From contig OX352761.1 in the NCBI GenBank assembly GCA_947095585.1, positions 56,590,432 through 56,654,431 on the forward strand: 64,000 nucleotides of DNA, read 5' to 3'. The position numbers and the translations under genes were made by a program. Source of the stretch: Nephrocerus scutellatus. Its lineage: Eukaryota; Arthropoda; Insecta; Diptera; Pipunculidae. A model generated the notes under the pieces. It saw only the letters and a program-made list of their open reading frames with translations, ran no database searches and had not been told where the DNA came from. Positions 21,801 through 32,163 of this stretch are shown here, in pieces (within the stretch, counting starts at the first letter, position 1; every line of letters starts with the position of its first letter).

Positions 21801-22229
21801 ACCTCCCACAACCAAAAATCCTGCTAACCCCACCCACATTATTTGATTCCTGATTTTAAGTTATATGTAAACCATATTTGATTGAAATTAGTGAAGGCAC
21901 AGAGTTACTTAGACACAAACAAACATATAAATTTATATAAAATTATATACAGATATATGGTAATTTATAATAATTATGCTAATAACAGTCATATATTAGT
22001 AGTAATGATTATTTTAATAAAAACAGTGGTATGTTAAGTTATAATAAAAAAAATTTGTAGACAATTTGATTTTTTTATTGATGATCTTATTTGTCGATAG
22101 ATAATACTAATTAATACTAATACTTCTAATAATAATAATACTTGGTCGAGCTAGTCACCAAAAATATTTTTGTTTTCAGGGATTACCTTTATTGTCGGTG
22201 CCTTTTTGTTAGGACTAAATTTACAAAGG
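21801..22229. other. A+T-rich spacer
   Basis: Low-complexity A+T-rich sequence with short (AAT)n runs near 22120-22140. No gene was recognised. Confidence 0.4.
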
Positions 22230-22948
22230 AAAATGATATAACATAACTTTAAACCTAGTGCTGTGAAATTGGTGTCCTTATACCTGACAGGTAGATTACA
22301 GGCACTGGAAATTAATAAGGTTCTGTCAGACTTTCTTCCTTGAACCAGAGGGGTTCCTCAAGGATCTATCTTAGAACCATTACTATTTTCTCTGTTTGTA
22401 AATGAAGTTCTATCCATCGTTATGTACTGCTTACTACAAATATAATCGGATGATGCTTAGCTCCTGAGTTGCCCGTTGGGCTTAATCGAGCATGCTGTGA
22501 GTTGTATAAATAGCAACGGTCTAATGCTAAATGTAAAAAAATCTCAATGCATTGTCATCTCTTAGCAGCTATTGGACCTCTCATATTTCCGTCCATCACA
22601 TTGAAAAACACCCCTATAGGGTATGTCAAAAAGGTCAAAAACTTTGGTATGACCTTCAGTCGTGATTTAACATGGGACACTCGCATTAACTTAGCTGTAG
22701 GAAAGACTTATGGAGTGCTTCGTACGTTATGCTCGAACTCGAATCTTGCTGGCAAAAACATTAGCAGTACCAGTCTTGACATATGGTTGCGAAATCTACT
22801 GCAATTGCTCCTACGCATCTAAAAGAAAACTTCATGTTGATTTTAATGCCATGTTAAGATATGTCTTTGGCTTACGACGATTTGGCCATGTATTCCTCGT
22901 ATCTAAACGGCACGCCGATTAATAATCTCCTAAAATCTCGTACACTAA
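22230..22948 (+). pseudogene. LINE (family D) reverse transcriptase, 5' part
   Basis: Fragments in changing frames: VSLYLTGRLQALEINKVLSD, TRGVPQGSILEPLLFSLFVN, a degraded YADD region (SDDA), then FPSITLKNTPIGYVKKVKNF, GMTFSRDLTWDTRINLAVGK (thumb) and VPVLTYGCEIYCNCSYASKR with MLRYVFGLRRFGHV. The order is that of a LINE RT palm to C-terminus. It is truncated at its 5' side and interrupted at 22949 by a MITE. The remainder continues at 23601. Confidence 0.78.
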
Positions 22949-23597
22949 GAGCCATTTTCTTCACTATTTCTCAACTTACCGGAAACTCTCAAGTTGGCCA
23001 ACTCTAGAGTTGACACAAACTTGAGAGACGAGTTGAAATTTGTTTTTCTACACTATTTTAAATCCCAACTCGAGAGTTCAAATTTAACAGTTATCGTACT
23101 TGCGTTTTTAAAAATTTCCCTGGGATATTTTTGACAACTACGTATGTTTCAACTTTAGATTTGAATTTATTCTGTACGATTGTTTGAAAATTAAAGTTCC
23201 GGTTATTTTTGTGCATTGAGCACAAAACAATTAAAATACACCTGAAGAGTGTGCGATAGATTTCATGCGACAGATCGCACTCTCGTGGTCAAGCGGTGGT
23301 TATTCTTGCGCACCTTGTTTCAGTGCAAGGCAAACTACCCTTTATCAATTCCAAGAGCATTATTGTCGTTCGTTCCAAACCGAGAATAATTTTCTACAGA
23401 AAAGCAACAAAATGTAATACAAACTTAAATTTGACAGAGAACTCTCAAGTTTGCTCTTTCAACTTCTACTTCTTCGGAAGTTGGCTAACTAGAGAGTTGA
23501 AAATCGAAAGTTGAAACTGTCAACTTTGAGTGAAAAACAAAATCACAAGTTGAGAAAAAAAAATCCTCAAGTTGAGTTCAACTGAAGAAAATGACTC
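22949..23597. mobile_element. PIF/Harbinger-like MITE, 649 bp
   Basis: The terminal inverted repeat is GAGCCATTTTCTTCA (22949-22963) with its complement, one mismatch, at 23583-23597. TAA flanks both ends (22946-22948 and 23598-23600), a 3-bp TWA duplication as used by PIF/Harbinger elements. The interior is packed with the motifs CAACTT, AACTCGAGAGTT and CTCAAGTTG in both orientations. There is no transposase. Removing it rejoins the LINE D sequence. Confidence 0.78.
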
Positions 23598-23600
23598 TAA

Positions 23601-23700
23601 GTCTCTTTTCGAATATCTGGCTTTCGCATCATCCTATACAGCTTTACGAAAAAATTACATTAGCTTCCTCAAACAGATCTAATCAAGTAATTCTACCCCG
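23601..23700 (+). pseudogene. LINE (family D), C-terminal remnant after MITE
   Basis: It reads LFEYLAFASSYTALRKNYIS, the C-terminal segment expected after NLLKSRTL at 22930. It ends in ISFLKQI and a stop. Confidence 0.6.
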
Positions 23701-23708
23701 TTTCTCAT

Positions 23709-23860
23709 CTATGACGTCCGAAGCGTAGTATTACTCGGACGACCCGTTCTTTTTCCATCCTGAGATAACGGATTCCATTGCATTGCGTAGTTTGCTATGG
23801 CACTGCCGCCTTTTCGGAGTGTATGACCAATCCACTGCCACTTCTGTCGTTGGATGGTTA
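23709..23860 (-). pseudogene. RTE-like LINE C-terminus
   Basis: The minus strand reads RQKWQWIGHTLRKGGSAIAN, then WNPLSQDGKRTGRPSNTT, the conserved tail of RTE-type polymerases. It is joined in frame by chance to the Myb/SANT remnant at 23861, giving an artificial fused frame at 23709-24017. Confidence 0.75.
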
Positions 23861-23994
23861 ACTCTTTCCGCAATTTACCTTTCCAGTTCGCGTAAAGTGT
23901 CTTGAACTGATTGGTAGTTTTACGCGGAACGATTATTTGGCTATTATATTCTAAGGCGACACATTCCCACCATTTTTTTTTTCTATATTTGTTT
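23861..23994 (-). pseudogene. Myb/SANT-like domain pseudogene, copy B
   Basis: It reads KKWWECVALEYNSQIIVPRK and TTNQFKTLYANWKGKLRKEL and is highly similar to copy A at 17700-17970. It is cut on its upstream side by the Copia element at 23995. The matching upstream sequence resumes at 28493. Confidence 0.55.
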
Positions 23995-24192
23995 TGATAT
24001 TTCAAATGTGATTTCACAAGATGTATGATGATAAAAATTTCACAACAATAAAATACGTCTGACTCGTATGAAGAACAAATACGGAAGAATAGGTTTGTTT
24101 ATTATCTTGAGTAAAACCAATGTGACATTAATTTATAAAAAGTACATCTAACATATCTAAAAAGATTGACAGGTTGACATTTACGTTATTCA
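23995..24192 (-). repeat. Copia element 2, left (3') LTR
   Basis: It matches 28292-28492 with scattered substitutions and small indels (for example CACAACAATAAAA against CACAATAAAA). It starts TGATATTTC and ends TTATTCA. Confidence 0.9.
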
Positions 24193-24259
24193 ATACTACC
24201 ACTAAATGAGAACTCGTCAATATAAAAAATAATTTTAATTTATTTGAATTGGATATATT

Positions 24260-24950
24260 TTAAATTTTAATCGTTGAAATAGAATCTCGTAGAGTTTTGA
24301 ATCTATCCGAGGGTAATGGTTTGGTGAAGATATCGGCCAATTGATCTTTAGTACATTTGTACTGTACATAAATTTCTCCTTGCTTTAGTTTCTCTCTGAT
24401 GAAGTGATATCGAATATCGATGTGTTTGGTTCGTTTGTGGAACTCTGTGTTATGAATCAATCGAATTGCACTTTGAGATTGTCTATGAATAATATGGATG
24501 GAACTTACACTGCTTCACCGATGTCTTTCAACAACTGACGCAACCAAGTCACTTCTTTAACTGCTGCACATCCAGCCATATATTCAGCCTCGGTCGTTGA
24601 TAGTGCGACTGAATGTTGTTGTTGCTCCATGTTATTGGTCAACCTTTGAGCATGAAAACGTGATCTTCGTGTATGAATATCATTTGCATAGTCCGAGTAT
24701 GAATATCAAACAAGTTGTTTAGAATTGATTGAAGGTTTGTATTCAACTCCTCGATTATTTGTGCCAATTAAATATTTAATTATTATTTTTACTGCATTCC
24801 AATGTGCATCCGTGTGATTTGAGAGGAATCTACTGACAACTCCCAATGCAAAAGAAATGTCGGGTCGACTGACTATAGCAGCAAATATTAGATAACCGAC
24901 GTCTTCTCGATACGGTAACGATTTTTCTTTTGATACTTGACTATTATCTG
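24260..24950 (-). pseudogene. Copia element 2 RNase H
   Basis: The minus strand, in several frames, reads YREDVGYLIFAAIVSRPDIS, a segment around the SYSDYANDIHTRRSRFHAQR region with disrupted motifs, then EAEYMAGCAAVKEVTWLRQL and finally HKRTKHIDIRYHFIREKLKQ with QLADIFTKPLPSDRF. Copia RNase H removes the RNA strand during reverse transcription. Stops and frameshifts are present. Confidence 0.82.
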
Positions 24951-24951
24951 T

Positions 24952-25713
24952 TTAAGTGAGATGTATCTGTGGATCAGCCGGAATGCTTATAGGATTTGCT
25001 GTTTCAAGGTTAAATCGTTTTATAATTTGGTTTTTATAGTTTGTTTGATGAATAAAAATGGAACGTTTTTCACGATTTCGTTCTATTTGCAGTCCAACAA
25101 AAATATCCGGTTCGTTAATTTTAACCTCGAAGGTAGCTTGAAGATGATGAAGTACTATTTTCAGTACCTCTTTGGTTTCAGCCATGACTAATCCATCATC
25201 AACATAGAGTATTAATAATACTTTCACAATATTGAATTGTCCTCGATAGACACAATTATCAGCATTACTTTGTACGAAGCCGTACTTGCTCAAAAAAATA
25301 CGAAAAGTTGTATTCCAACAGTGCGAAGCTTGTTTTAAGCCGTACAGTGTTTTTTTTTAAATTTACATACCATGTTTGAACTGATGTTCGTCCTGTGTGG
25401 TGGAGTTAAATAAATGTCTTCTTGCAACTTGCCGTACAGGAACGCTGCTTTTATGTCGAACTGCATAATCTCAAAATTGTTTCGTGCTGCAACGGAGAGA
25501 AGAATCCTATTTGAGTCAAAATGTGTTGTCGGTGCAAAACTTATTGTAGTCGATGCCCTGTTTTTGTGCATACTCTTTTGCACAAAGTCTTGATTTGTAA
25601 CGAACAACATCTCCATTCGGATTTCTTTTAATTTTGAAAATCCATTTTGATCCAATAGTAGTTCCACCGGGTGGTAACTTAAACCTCCCATGTGTTGTTA
25701 TTTTCGAGTGCAT
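24952..25713 (-). pseudogene. Copia element 2 reverse transcriptase
   Basis: It includes LPPGGTTIGSKWIFKIKRNP, KSRLCAKEYAQKQGIDY, MQFDIKAAFLYGKLQEDIYL (first catalytic Asp) and LILYVDDGLVMAETKEVL (YVDD). The catalytic residues are retained, but the domain is spread over three frames with breaks near 25350 and 25600. Confidence 0.88.
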
Positions 25714-26830
25714 CTAATTCTTCCTGTGTTGTCTTTGTCCAATTTTTCGCTTCTGAACATGATATCGCTTCCTCATACGTCTCAGGAATGTCAGCTTCAG
25801 CAAAATTCGTCTCGTAGTCGTATCGTGCAGGCATTCTGATTTTGTCGCGATTGCGTAACTTGTAGTCAACATTGACTTGACTATTTATTGACTGCTTTGT
25901 TGTTGCTTCTTGTTTCTCTAAATCGTCTTCTATGCCTTGAATTTCTTCAGTTCTGTTATTTTCAGATTCATGAATTTTTGTTTGGTTTTCGTGTTGATTT
26001 GATTGAGTACAACCATCATTAGTGTTGTCTTCTATTATTTGTATCTCAACCGTATTTCTTCTTGGAAAACGAACAGCTGCATTTTTGTTAAAAATAACGT
26101 TGCGAGAAACTTTGATTTTTCCGGATTCTTCATCATAAAGGTGATAATTCGTAGAATTTCCATCGTAGCCAACGAACATAAGTTTTTTACACTTTGGATC
26201 CAGTTTTGTACGACGCTCTTTTGGAACATGGTCCAATATAGGCTTTTTGCCTGTTCATAATTGGTATGGTGTTGAATCGGGTGCTTGAGTGGTTGGAGTG
26301 CGATTTAGAATATACACTGCTGTGTTGACAGCTTCACTCCACAAATTAATTGGAACATCCTTTGCATATATCATCCATCGTGCACTCTCCACGATAGTTC
26401 TCATGTCTCGTTCCGCTCTCCCATTCTGTTTGGGTGTATAGGGAGCTGTTGTTTCCAAAAATATTCCATTTTTCGAGAGATACTCCTTGAAAATGTTGTT
26501 AAAGTATTCGGTTCCGTTATCAACGTGTAAGACTTTTGGTGGCGACCCGAACTTGTTACGTGAGTGATTGACAAAATCTTTAAAAGAGTCGAAAGCATCT
26601 GATTTATGTTTAATAAGGTAAACGATACGATAACCAGAGCTGTCATCTTTGAAGAGAATGAAATATCTTACTCCACTGACTGATGGTTCAGACATGAGAC
26701 CACATACGTCACTGTGTATAAACTCGCCCGGTTTGGTTTTTCTGTTTACTACTGTTTTAAATGGTAACTTGTGACCTTTTCCATATACATGCTTTACAGA
26801 AAAATTTTTTGATGTTATCGATACTGACAT
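25679..26830 (-). pseudogene. Copia element 2 integrase and linker
   Basis: Frame 26830-26255 carries the integrase core: FIHSDVCGLM (first Asp), VLHVDNGTEYFNNIF (second Asp) and PKQNGRAERDMRTIVESARW (Glu). This is a complete D-D-E set. A stop at YQL then a frame change lead to VPKERRTKLDPKCKKLMFVG and the RT linker ending LDALENNNTWEV. Integrase would insert the element's cDNA. Confidence 0.88.
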
Positions 26831-26884
26831 TCTTAATGTCTCCCTTGGTTACCATTTCTTTTAACTTGCTTGCTTGCTTGCTTG

Positions 26885-28130
26885 TTAATATGTCCAAGTC
26901 TCTCGTGCCATAGTTTTATGTCCACACTGGTCGTTGCATTCGCTTCTGAGACAGTGAAATAACAATCGGTATATATTGTTTGATTCTCGAATCTCGTAGG
27001 CTACTATATTGTTGTTTTCGTAAACTTCAGCATGGTTGTCTTCTTTGATAATCTTCATGCCTTTCGCCTTTATTACACCTTCGGAAAATACATTTTTCTT
27101 GAGATCCGCTACGTATAATACATTTGTTACTGTTGATTCGTGCCACTTTTCTCCGATAAGTTTTTGAATTTTTACGGTACCTTTTCCTTTGACAACTAGA
27201 CCTTGAATATTTCCAACTTTTACTGAAGCGTGATCGTGCATTGTTTGGAAAATAGAAAAATATTCACGTTTATGTGTCATATGCGCGGATGCGCCACTAT
27301 CCATTATCCTGTTGTTTTCAACAATCAAAAATGCTGTGTCATTTGATTGTGAATGTTTATTTTCTTTTGAATCAGCATGTTTCTTTTTTCCTCGATTTTT
27401 CTTAGGAGCCCGACATTGACTATCAAAATGCCCCTTCTTTTGACAATTATAGCATGTTACTCGAGGTCGATTACTTTTTCTTTGGATTGAATTCCGTTTA
27501 ATTGATGAACTGCTGCATCCTGCCTTGGTTACTTGCAATGCCGAGTCTGATTCTTCATATGACATTAGACTGGCTTCTTCGTCCAAAAGACGTGCTCTAA
27601 GATTAGCTATCGTTTGCTTTGCCCCATCCATCGATATCCAGGCTTGTCTTAAATTTCTGTATTTTTGAGGCAAGCTTCCAAGTATTTTTGTAATGATCGC
27701 TACGTCACTGACTTCTTCTCCTGTTTCTTTAATATGTTGTGCCAAATTTTCTACCTTTGCGATGTGCTGGGAAATGATGTCACTTGAGATCATTTTATAT
27801 TGATGGAATCGCTCATGCACTATAATTTTATTCATTTCCGTCTTTTGTTCGTAAATGGAATCTAACTTGATGATTATCTCACTTGACGACTTGCAATTTT
27901 CCACCAACGTAATTTGATCAAGAGCCATTGCGGAGGTTAAGGTGAACATGGCGTTCGCGTCATCCTTAATCCATTTTTGTGTTCCTGTGTTTTTGTTTTA
28001 TCTGGCTTTACTTCGTCACCATTTATAATGTCTTGTAGACCTTTTGCTCGCAATGCACACATAATTTGGTACTTCCATTGTCGATAATTTCTACCTTGTT
28101 GATATTCATAACATCTATTTTATCCGCCAT
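26885..28130 (-). pseudogene. Copia element 2 gag and protease
   Basis: Gag begins MADKIDVMNINK at 28130, shifts frame twice, then runs unbroken for 354 residues from 27949: RFHQYKMISSDIISQHIAKV, LPQKYRNLRQAW, zinc knuckle CYNCQKKGHFDSQC, protease MDSGASAHMTHK (catalytic DSG intact) and NVLYVADLKKNVFSEGVIKA. The frame ends at the pre-integrase region, where the HKTMAREtW segment slips out of the expected reading. Confidence 0.88.
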
Positions 28131-28291
28131 ATTTGCTAGGTACAACGCTAATCGTAATGCATTTGTTCAATATAAAAAAAAATGAATGCACTTTTCTTTC
28201 CTCGTAGAAAGTAAACTTTGATGCCTATTTTTTTTATATTTTTGCAGACACAGAATTCGCTTACAATGCGATATCTGGGCCCATAACCTTC

Positions 28292-28492
28292 TGATATTTC
28301 AAATGTGATTTCACAAGATGTATGATGATAAAAATTTCACAATAAAATACGTCTGACTCGTATGAAGAACAAAAACGGAAGAATAGATTTTTTTATTATC
28401 TTGAGTAAAACCTGTATGACATTAATTTATGTAAAAGTAGATCTAACGAACATGCCTAAAAAAGATTGACATTTTGACATTTACATTATTCA
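28292..28492 (-). repeat. Copia element 2, right (5') LTR
   Basis: Partner of 23995-24192. The primer-binding site lies immediately inside it at 28274-28287. Confidence 0.9.
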
Positions 28493-29090
28493 ATAATTTT
28501 TCTATTTATTTTCTATATTGTTATTTTCTAAAATAGTAAAATAAATGAGTGCTATCCGTGGAATAAAAACTGTTTCACACTATCTCTTTTCTGTCAAGAT
28601 ATTCGCTTTAATTATATTGCCCAGCACCTTTTTTACGGGCAGTCTTGTGCCGTTTCAAGGTTTTGGCGAGTCGAGATTCCGTAGTAAAATAATTGGAGAT
28701 CCCACTGTAAGTTAAAGGCGATGTGTTGACAATCCAGACTAATATCGGTCAATACCCCCCAGGTGTCGACCCTATCCCACTAGAGATGTATTACCATCAC
28801 AATTCACCTCAGCGATACCGAAAACTACAGAATCGATACTAATATCGGTCACCCTCCCCTCAGTTATTGACCTCATCCCCCTAGAGCTATCTTATCATCA
28901 CTATTAACTTCAGTGACCCCGAAAACTATAGTTCAACTCAGCGACCCCGAAATATAGAATTTTTTCTTCCGAAATATTTAACTCTGAATCTATTGTGTAC
29001 AGAAAGGACCGAAATGCTGATCTCTCTGGACAATTAAGAGGTGATCGAGTATTGCCCTTAAGTCTATAGCTAATATTAAAAAAGAGCAGG
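28493..29090. repeat. Dispersed duplicate, copy B, with ~100-bp repeats
   Basis: It matches 17905-18560 at high identity. It includes two ACTAATATCGGTCA repeats (near 28738 and 28838) and the shared minus-strand frame SYRLKGNTRSPLNCPERSAF...NISEEKILYFGVAELN. The match ends near 29080 at AATATTAAAAAA. Confidence 0.85.
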
Positions 29091-29093
29091 GTA

Positions 29094-29114
29094 GGCTGTG
29101 TCGAAGACACGGCC
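29094..29114. other. 9-bp hairpin with GAA loop
   Basis: GGCTGTGTC (29094-29102) can pair with GACACGGCC (29106-29114) around a 3-nt loop, with one G-U pair. It starts an unassigned 280-bp stretch before the satellite. Function unknown. Confidence 0.5.
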
Positions 29115-29367
29115 GTGGGTTTTGAGCGTGACAACGTCTGTCCGGGACGAAAGAAAAGAAAACAAAGATCTTTTTGTCTGTAGGACATAAACACGGACGG
29201 ATATATTAAATTTTTTAGTAGATGCTTTTTATGCTTTTAAAATCTCATGCTTTTTTATTTTTAATTTTTTATTTAACCAAGCCTTTTCCACATCACCCAA
29301 TGGGGTAAGCTTTCAGATGCGTTTTTTTACATGCTCTCCCCAGTAGGAATAATGCATGAGTTTTTTT
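29115..29367. other. Unassigned A+T-rich junction sequence
   Basis: No gene was recognised. It ends in a run of 10 T (29361-29370), where the satellite begins abruptly. Confidence 0.4.
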
Positions 29368-29618
29368 TTTAAATTCGTCGCTCCAAGTTAAGACAGGTAG
29401 GCCGAGTATTGCACAAGAGCCAATGGGGAGATCTGCGAGTGTTTCACAAGACAGACCTCGGGGCTAGGGACTCCAAGTGAGATTATAGGCGGAAGGCCAG
29501 ATATTTCACAAGAGAGGGGATACAAAGCTAGAATACTTTACGTTAACAATGATTAGCAAAACAAATGATAAAACTCATCTAAATATATGTGTATGTGTGT
29601 GTGTAATTGTGTGTTGGT

Positions 29619-29665
29619 AGGCTAGAGCGCTTTCGTCCTCCACCACGAGGACTCATCAGTAGCCT
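29619..29665 (-). ncRNA. Hammerhead ribozyme, first copy at the array edge
   Basis: The consensus ribozyme is present unchanged although this edge unit lacks 33 bp upstream of it (after GCACAAGAGCC). The predicted cut is between the complements of 29625 and 29624. Confidence 0.93.
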
Positions 29666-30127
29666 TGTGTATGTGTATTGTGTGGTGTGTAATTTGTGGT
29701 GTGTACTAAGGTGTGCGATAGAATAATATAATTTAAATTCAAAGAGATAATATAAGGTATAAAAATAAAATAAAACTCAACTACTTACTACTACCCGACC
29801 TAACAGATAATCGGGAAATTCGATGGTCAAATCGTATGAAAAATTTAAATTCGTCGCTCCAAGTTAAGACAGGTAGGCCGAGTATTGCACAAGAGTCTCC
29901 ATTAAGCTAAAGTAAACAAGGGAGTGGTGGAATGGGGAGATCTGCGAGTGTTTCACAAGACAGACCTCGGGGCTAGGGACTCCAAGTGAGAATATAGGCG
30001 GAAGGCCAGATATTTCACAAGAGAGGGGATACAAAGCTAGAATACTTTACGTTAACAATGATTAGCAAAACAAATGATAAAACTCATCTAAATATATGTG
30101 TAAGTGTGTGTGTAATTGTTTGTTGGT

Positions 30128-30174
30128 AGGCTAGAGCGCTTTCGTCCTCCACCACGAGGACTCATCAGTAGCCT
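30128..30174 (-). ncRNA. Type I hammerhead self-cleaving ribozyme (consensus copy)
   Basis: Minus-strand RNA, 5' to 3': AGGCUA (stem I 3' strand), CUGAUGA (core box), GUCCUC-GUGGUG-GAGGAC (stem II, 6 perfect pairs, 6-nt loop), GAAA, GCGCU with C (stem III and the U16.1-C17 cleavage dinucleotide), then UAGCCU (stem I 5' strand, 6 perfect pairs with AGGCUA). All invariant hammerhead residues are present: C3 U4 G5 A6 U7 G8 A9, G12 A13 A14, A15.1-U16.1, H17 = C. Cleavage is predicted after C17, between the complements of 30134 and 30133. Stem III (AGCGCU) is self-complementary with no real loop, as in other minimal type I hammerheads of satellites. Products would be 509-nt RNAs with 5'-OH and 2',3'-cyclic phosphate ends. 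Family knowledge and all structure calls are by eye; activity is inferred. Confidence 0.95.
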
Positions 30175-32163
30175 TGTGTATGTGTATTGTGTGGTGTGTA
30201 ATGTGTGGTGTGTACTAAGGTGTGCGATAGAATAATATAATTTAAATTCAAAGAGATAATATAAGGTATAAAAATAAATTAAAACTCAACTACTTACTAC
30301 TACCCGACCTAACAGATAATCGGGAAATTCGATGGTCAAATCGTATGAAAAATTTAAATTCGTCGCTCCAAGTTAAGACAGGTAGGCCGAGTATTGCACA
30401 AGAGCCTCCATTAAGCTAAAGTAAACAAGGGAGTGGTGGAATGGGGAGATCTGCGAGTGTTTCACAAGACAGACCTCGGGGCTAGGGACTCCAAGTGAGA
30501 ATATAGGCGGAAGGCCAGATATTTCACAAGAGAGGGTATACAAAGCTAGAATACTTTACGTTAACAATGATTAGCAAAACAAATGATAAAACTCATCTAA
30601 ATATATGTGTATGTGTGTGTGTAATTGTGTGTTGGTAGGCTAGAGCGCTTTCGTCCTCCACCACGAGGACTCATCAGTAGCCTTGTGTATGTGTATTGTG
30701 TGGTGTGTAATGTGTGGTGTGTACTAAGGTGTGCGATAGAATAATATAATTTAAATTCAAAGAGATAATATAAGGTATAAAAATAAAATAAAACTCAACT
30801 ACTTACTACTACCCGACCTAACAGATAATCGGGAAATTCGATGGTCAAATCGTATGAAAAATTTAAATTCGTAGCTCCAAGTTAAGACAGGTAGGCCGAG
30901 TATTGCACAAGAGCCTCCATTAAGCTAAAGTAAACAAGGGAGTGGTGGAATGGGGAGATCTGCGAGTGTTTCACAAGACAGACCTCGGGGCTAGGGACTC
31001 CAAGTGAGAATATAGGCGGAAGGCCAGATATTTCACAAGAGAGGGTATACAAAGCTAGAATACTTTACGTTAACAATGATTAGCAAAACAAATGATAAAA
31101 CTCATCTAAATATATGTGTATGTGTGTGTGTAATTGTGTGTTGGTAGGCTAGAGCGCTTTCGCCCTCCACCACGAGGACTCATCAGTAGCCTTGTGTATG
31201 TGTATTGTGTGGTGTGTAATGTGTGGTGTGTACTAAGGTGTGCGATAGAATAATATAATTTAAATTCAAAGAGATAATATAAGGTATAAAAATAAAATAA
31301 AACTCAACTACTTACTACTACCCGACCTAACAGATAATCGGGAAATTCGATGGTCAAATCGTATGAAAAATTTAAATTCGTCGCTCCAAGTTAAGACAGG
31401 TAGGCCGAGTATTGCACAAGAGCCTCCATTAAGCTAAAGTAAACAAGGGAGTGGTGGAATGGGGAGATCTGCGAGTGTTTCACAAGACAGACCTCGGGGC
31501 TAGGGACTCCAAGTGAGAATATAGGCGGAAGGCCAGATATTTCACAAGAGAGGGGATACAAAGCTAGAATACTTTACGTTAACAATGATTAGCAAAACAA
31601 ATGATAAAATTCATCTAAATATATGTGTATGTGTGTGTGTAATTGTGTGTTGGTAGGCTAGAGCGCTTTCGTCCTCCACCACGAGGACTCATCAGTAGCC
31701 TTGTGTATGTGTATTGTGTGGTGTGTAATGTGTGGTGTGTACTAAGGTGTGCGATAGAATAATATAATTTAAATTCAAAGAGATAATATAAGGTATAAAA
31801 ATAAAATAAAACTCAACTACTTACTACTACCCGACCTAACAGATAATCGGGAAATTCGATGGTCAAATCGTATGAAAAAGTTAAATTCGTCGCTCCAAGT
31901 TAAGACAGGTAGGCCGAGTATTGCACAAGAGCCTCCATTAAGCTAAAGTAAACAAGGGAGTGGTGGAATGGGGAGATCTGCGAGTGTTTCACAAGACAGA
32001 CCTCGGGGCTAGGGACTCCAAGTGAGAATATAGGCGGAAGGCCAGATATTTCACAAGAGAGGGGATACAAAGCTAGAATACTTTACGTTAACAATGATTA
32101 GCAAAACAAATGATAAAACTCATCTAAATATATGTGTATGTGTGTGTGTAATTGTGTGTTGGT

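Larger units (their letters stand above)
23995..28492 (-). mobile_element. Ty1/Copia retrotransposon, nearly complete but dead
   Basis: LTRs at 23995-24192 and 28292-28492 (198 and 201 bp, TG...CA) flank a full minus-strand gag-protease-integrase-RT-RNase H set. The primer-binding site TCTGGGCCCATAAC (28274-28287) matches that of Copia element 1. Coding blocks are separated by frameshifts. It lies within the dispersed duplicate. The two flanks share an overlapping T-rich TTTTCTATATT segment rather than a clean 5-bp duplication. Confidence 0.92.

Noticed and set aside
23709..24017. A single 102-residue protein joining a Myb/SANT domain to a LINE C-terminus
   Set aside because: The two parts match unrelated families, and the SANT part also exists without the LINE tail at 17.8 kb; the frame is a chance fusion that also runs into the Copia LTR.
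29120..29150. Plus-strand hammerhead-like GGGACGAAAG next to the array
   Set aside because: It has the stem II/GAAA look but no CUGAUGA box upstream and no stem I partner.
30070..30120. GT-rich stretch as a telomeric repeat
   Set aside because: It is a short imperfect GT run inside each monomer, not a repeated telomere unit, and recurs only at 509-bp spacing.
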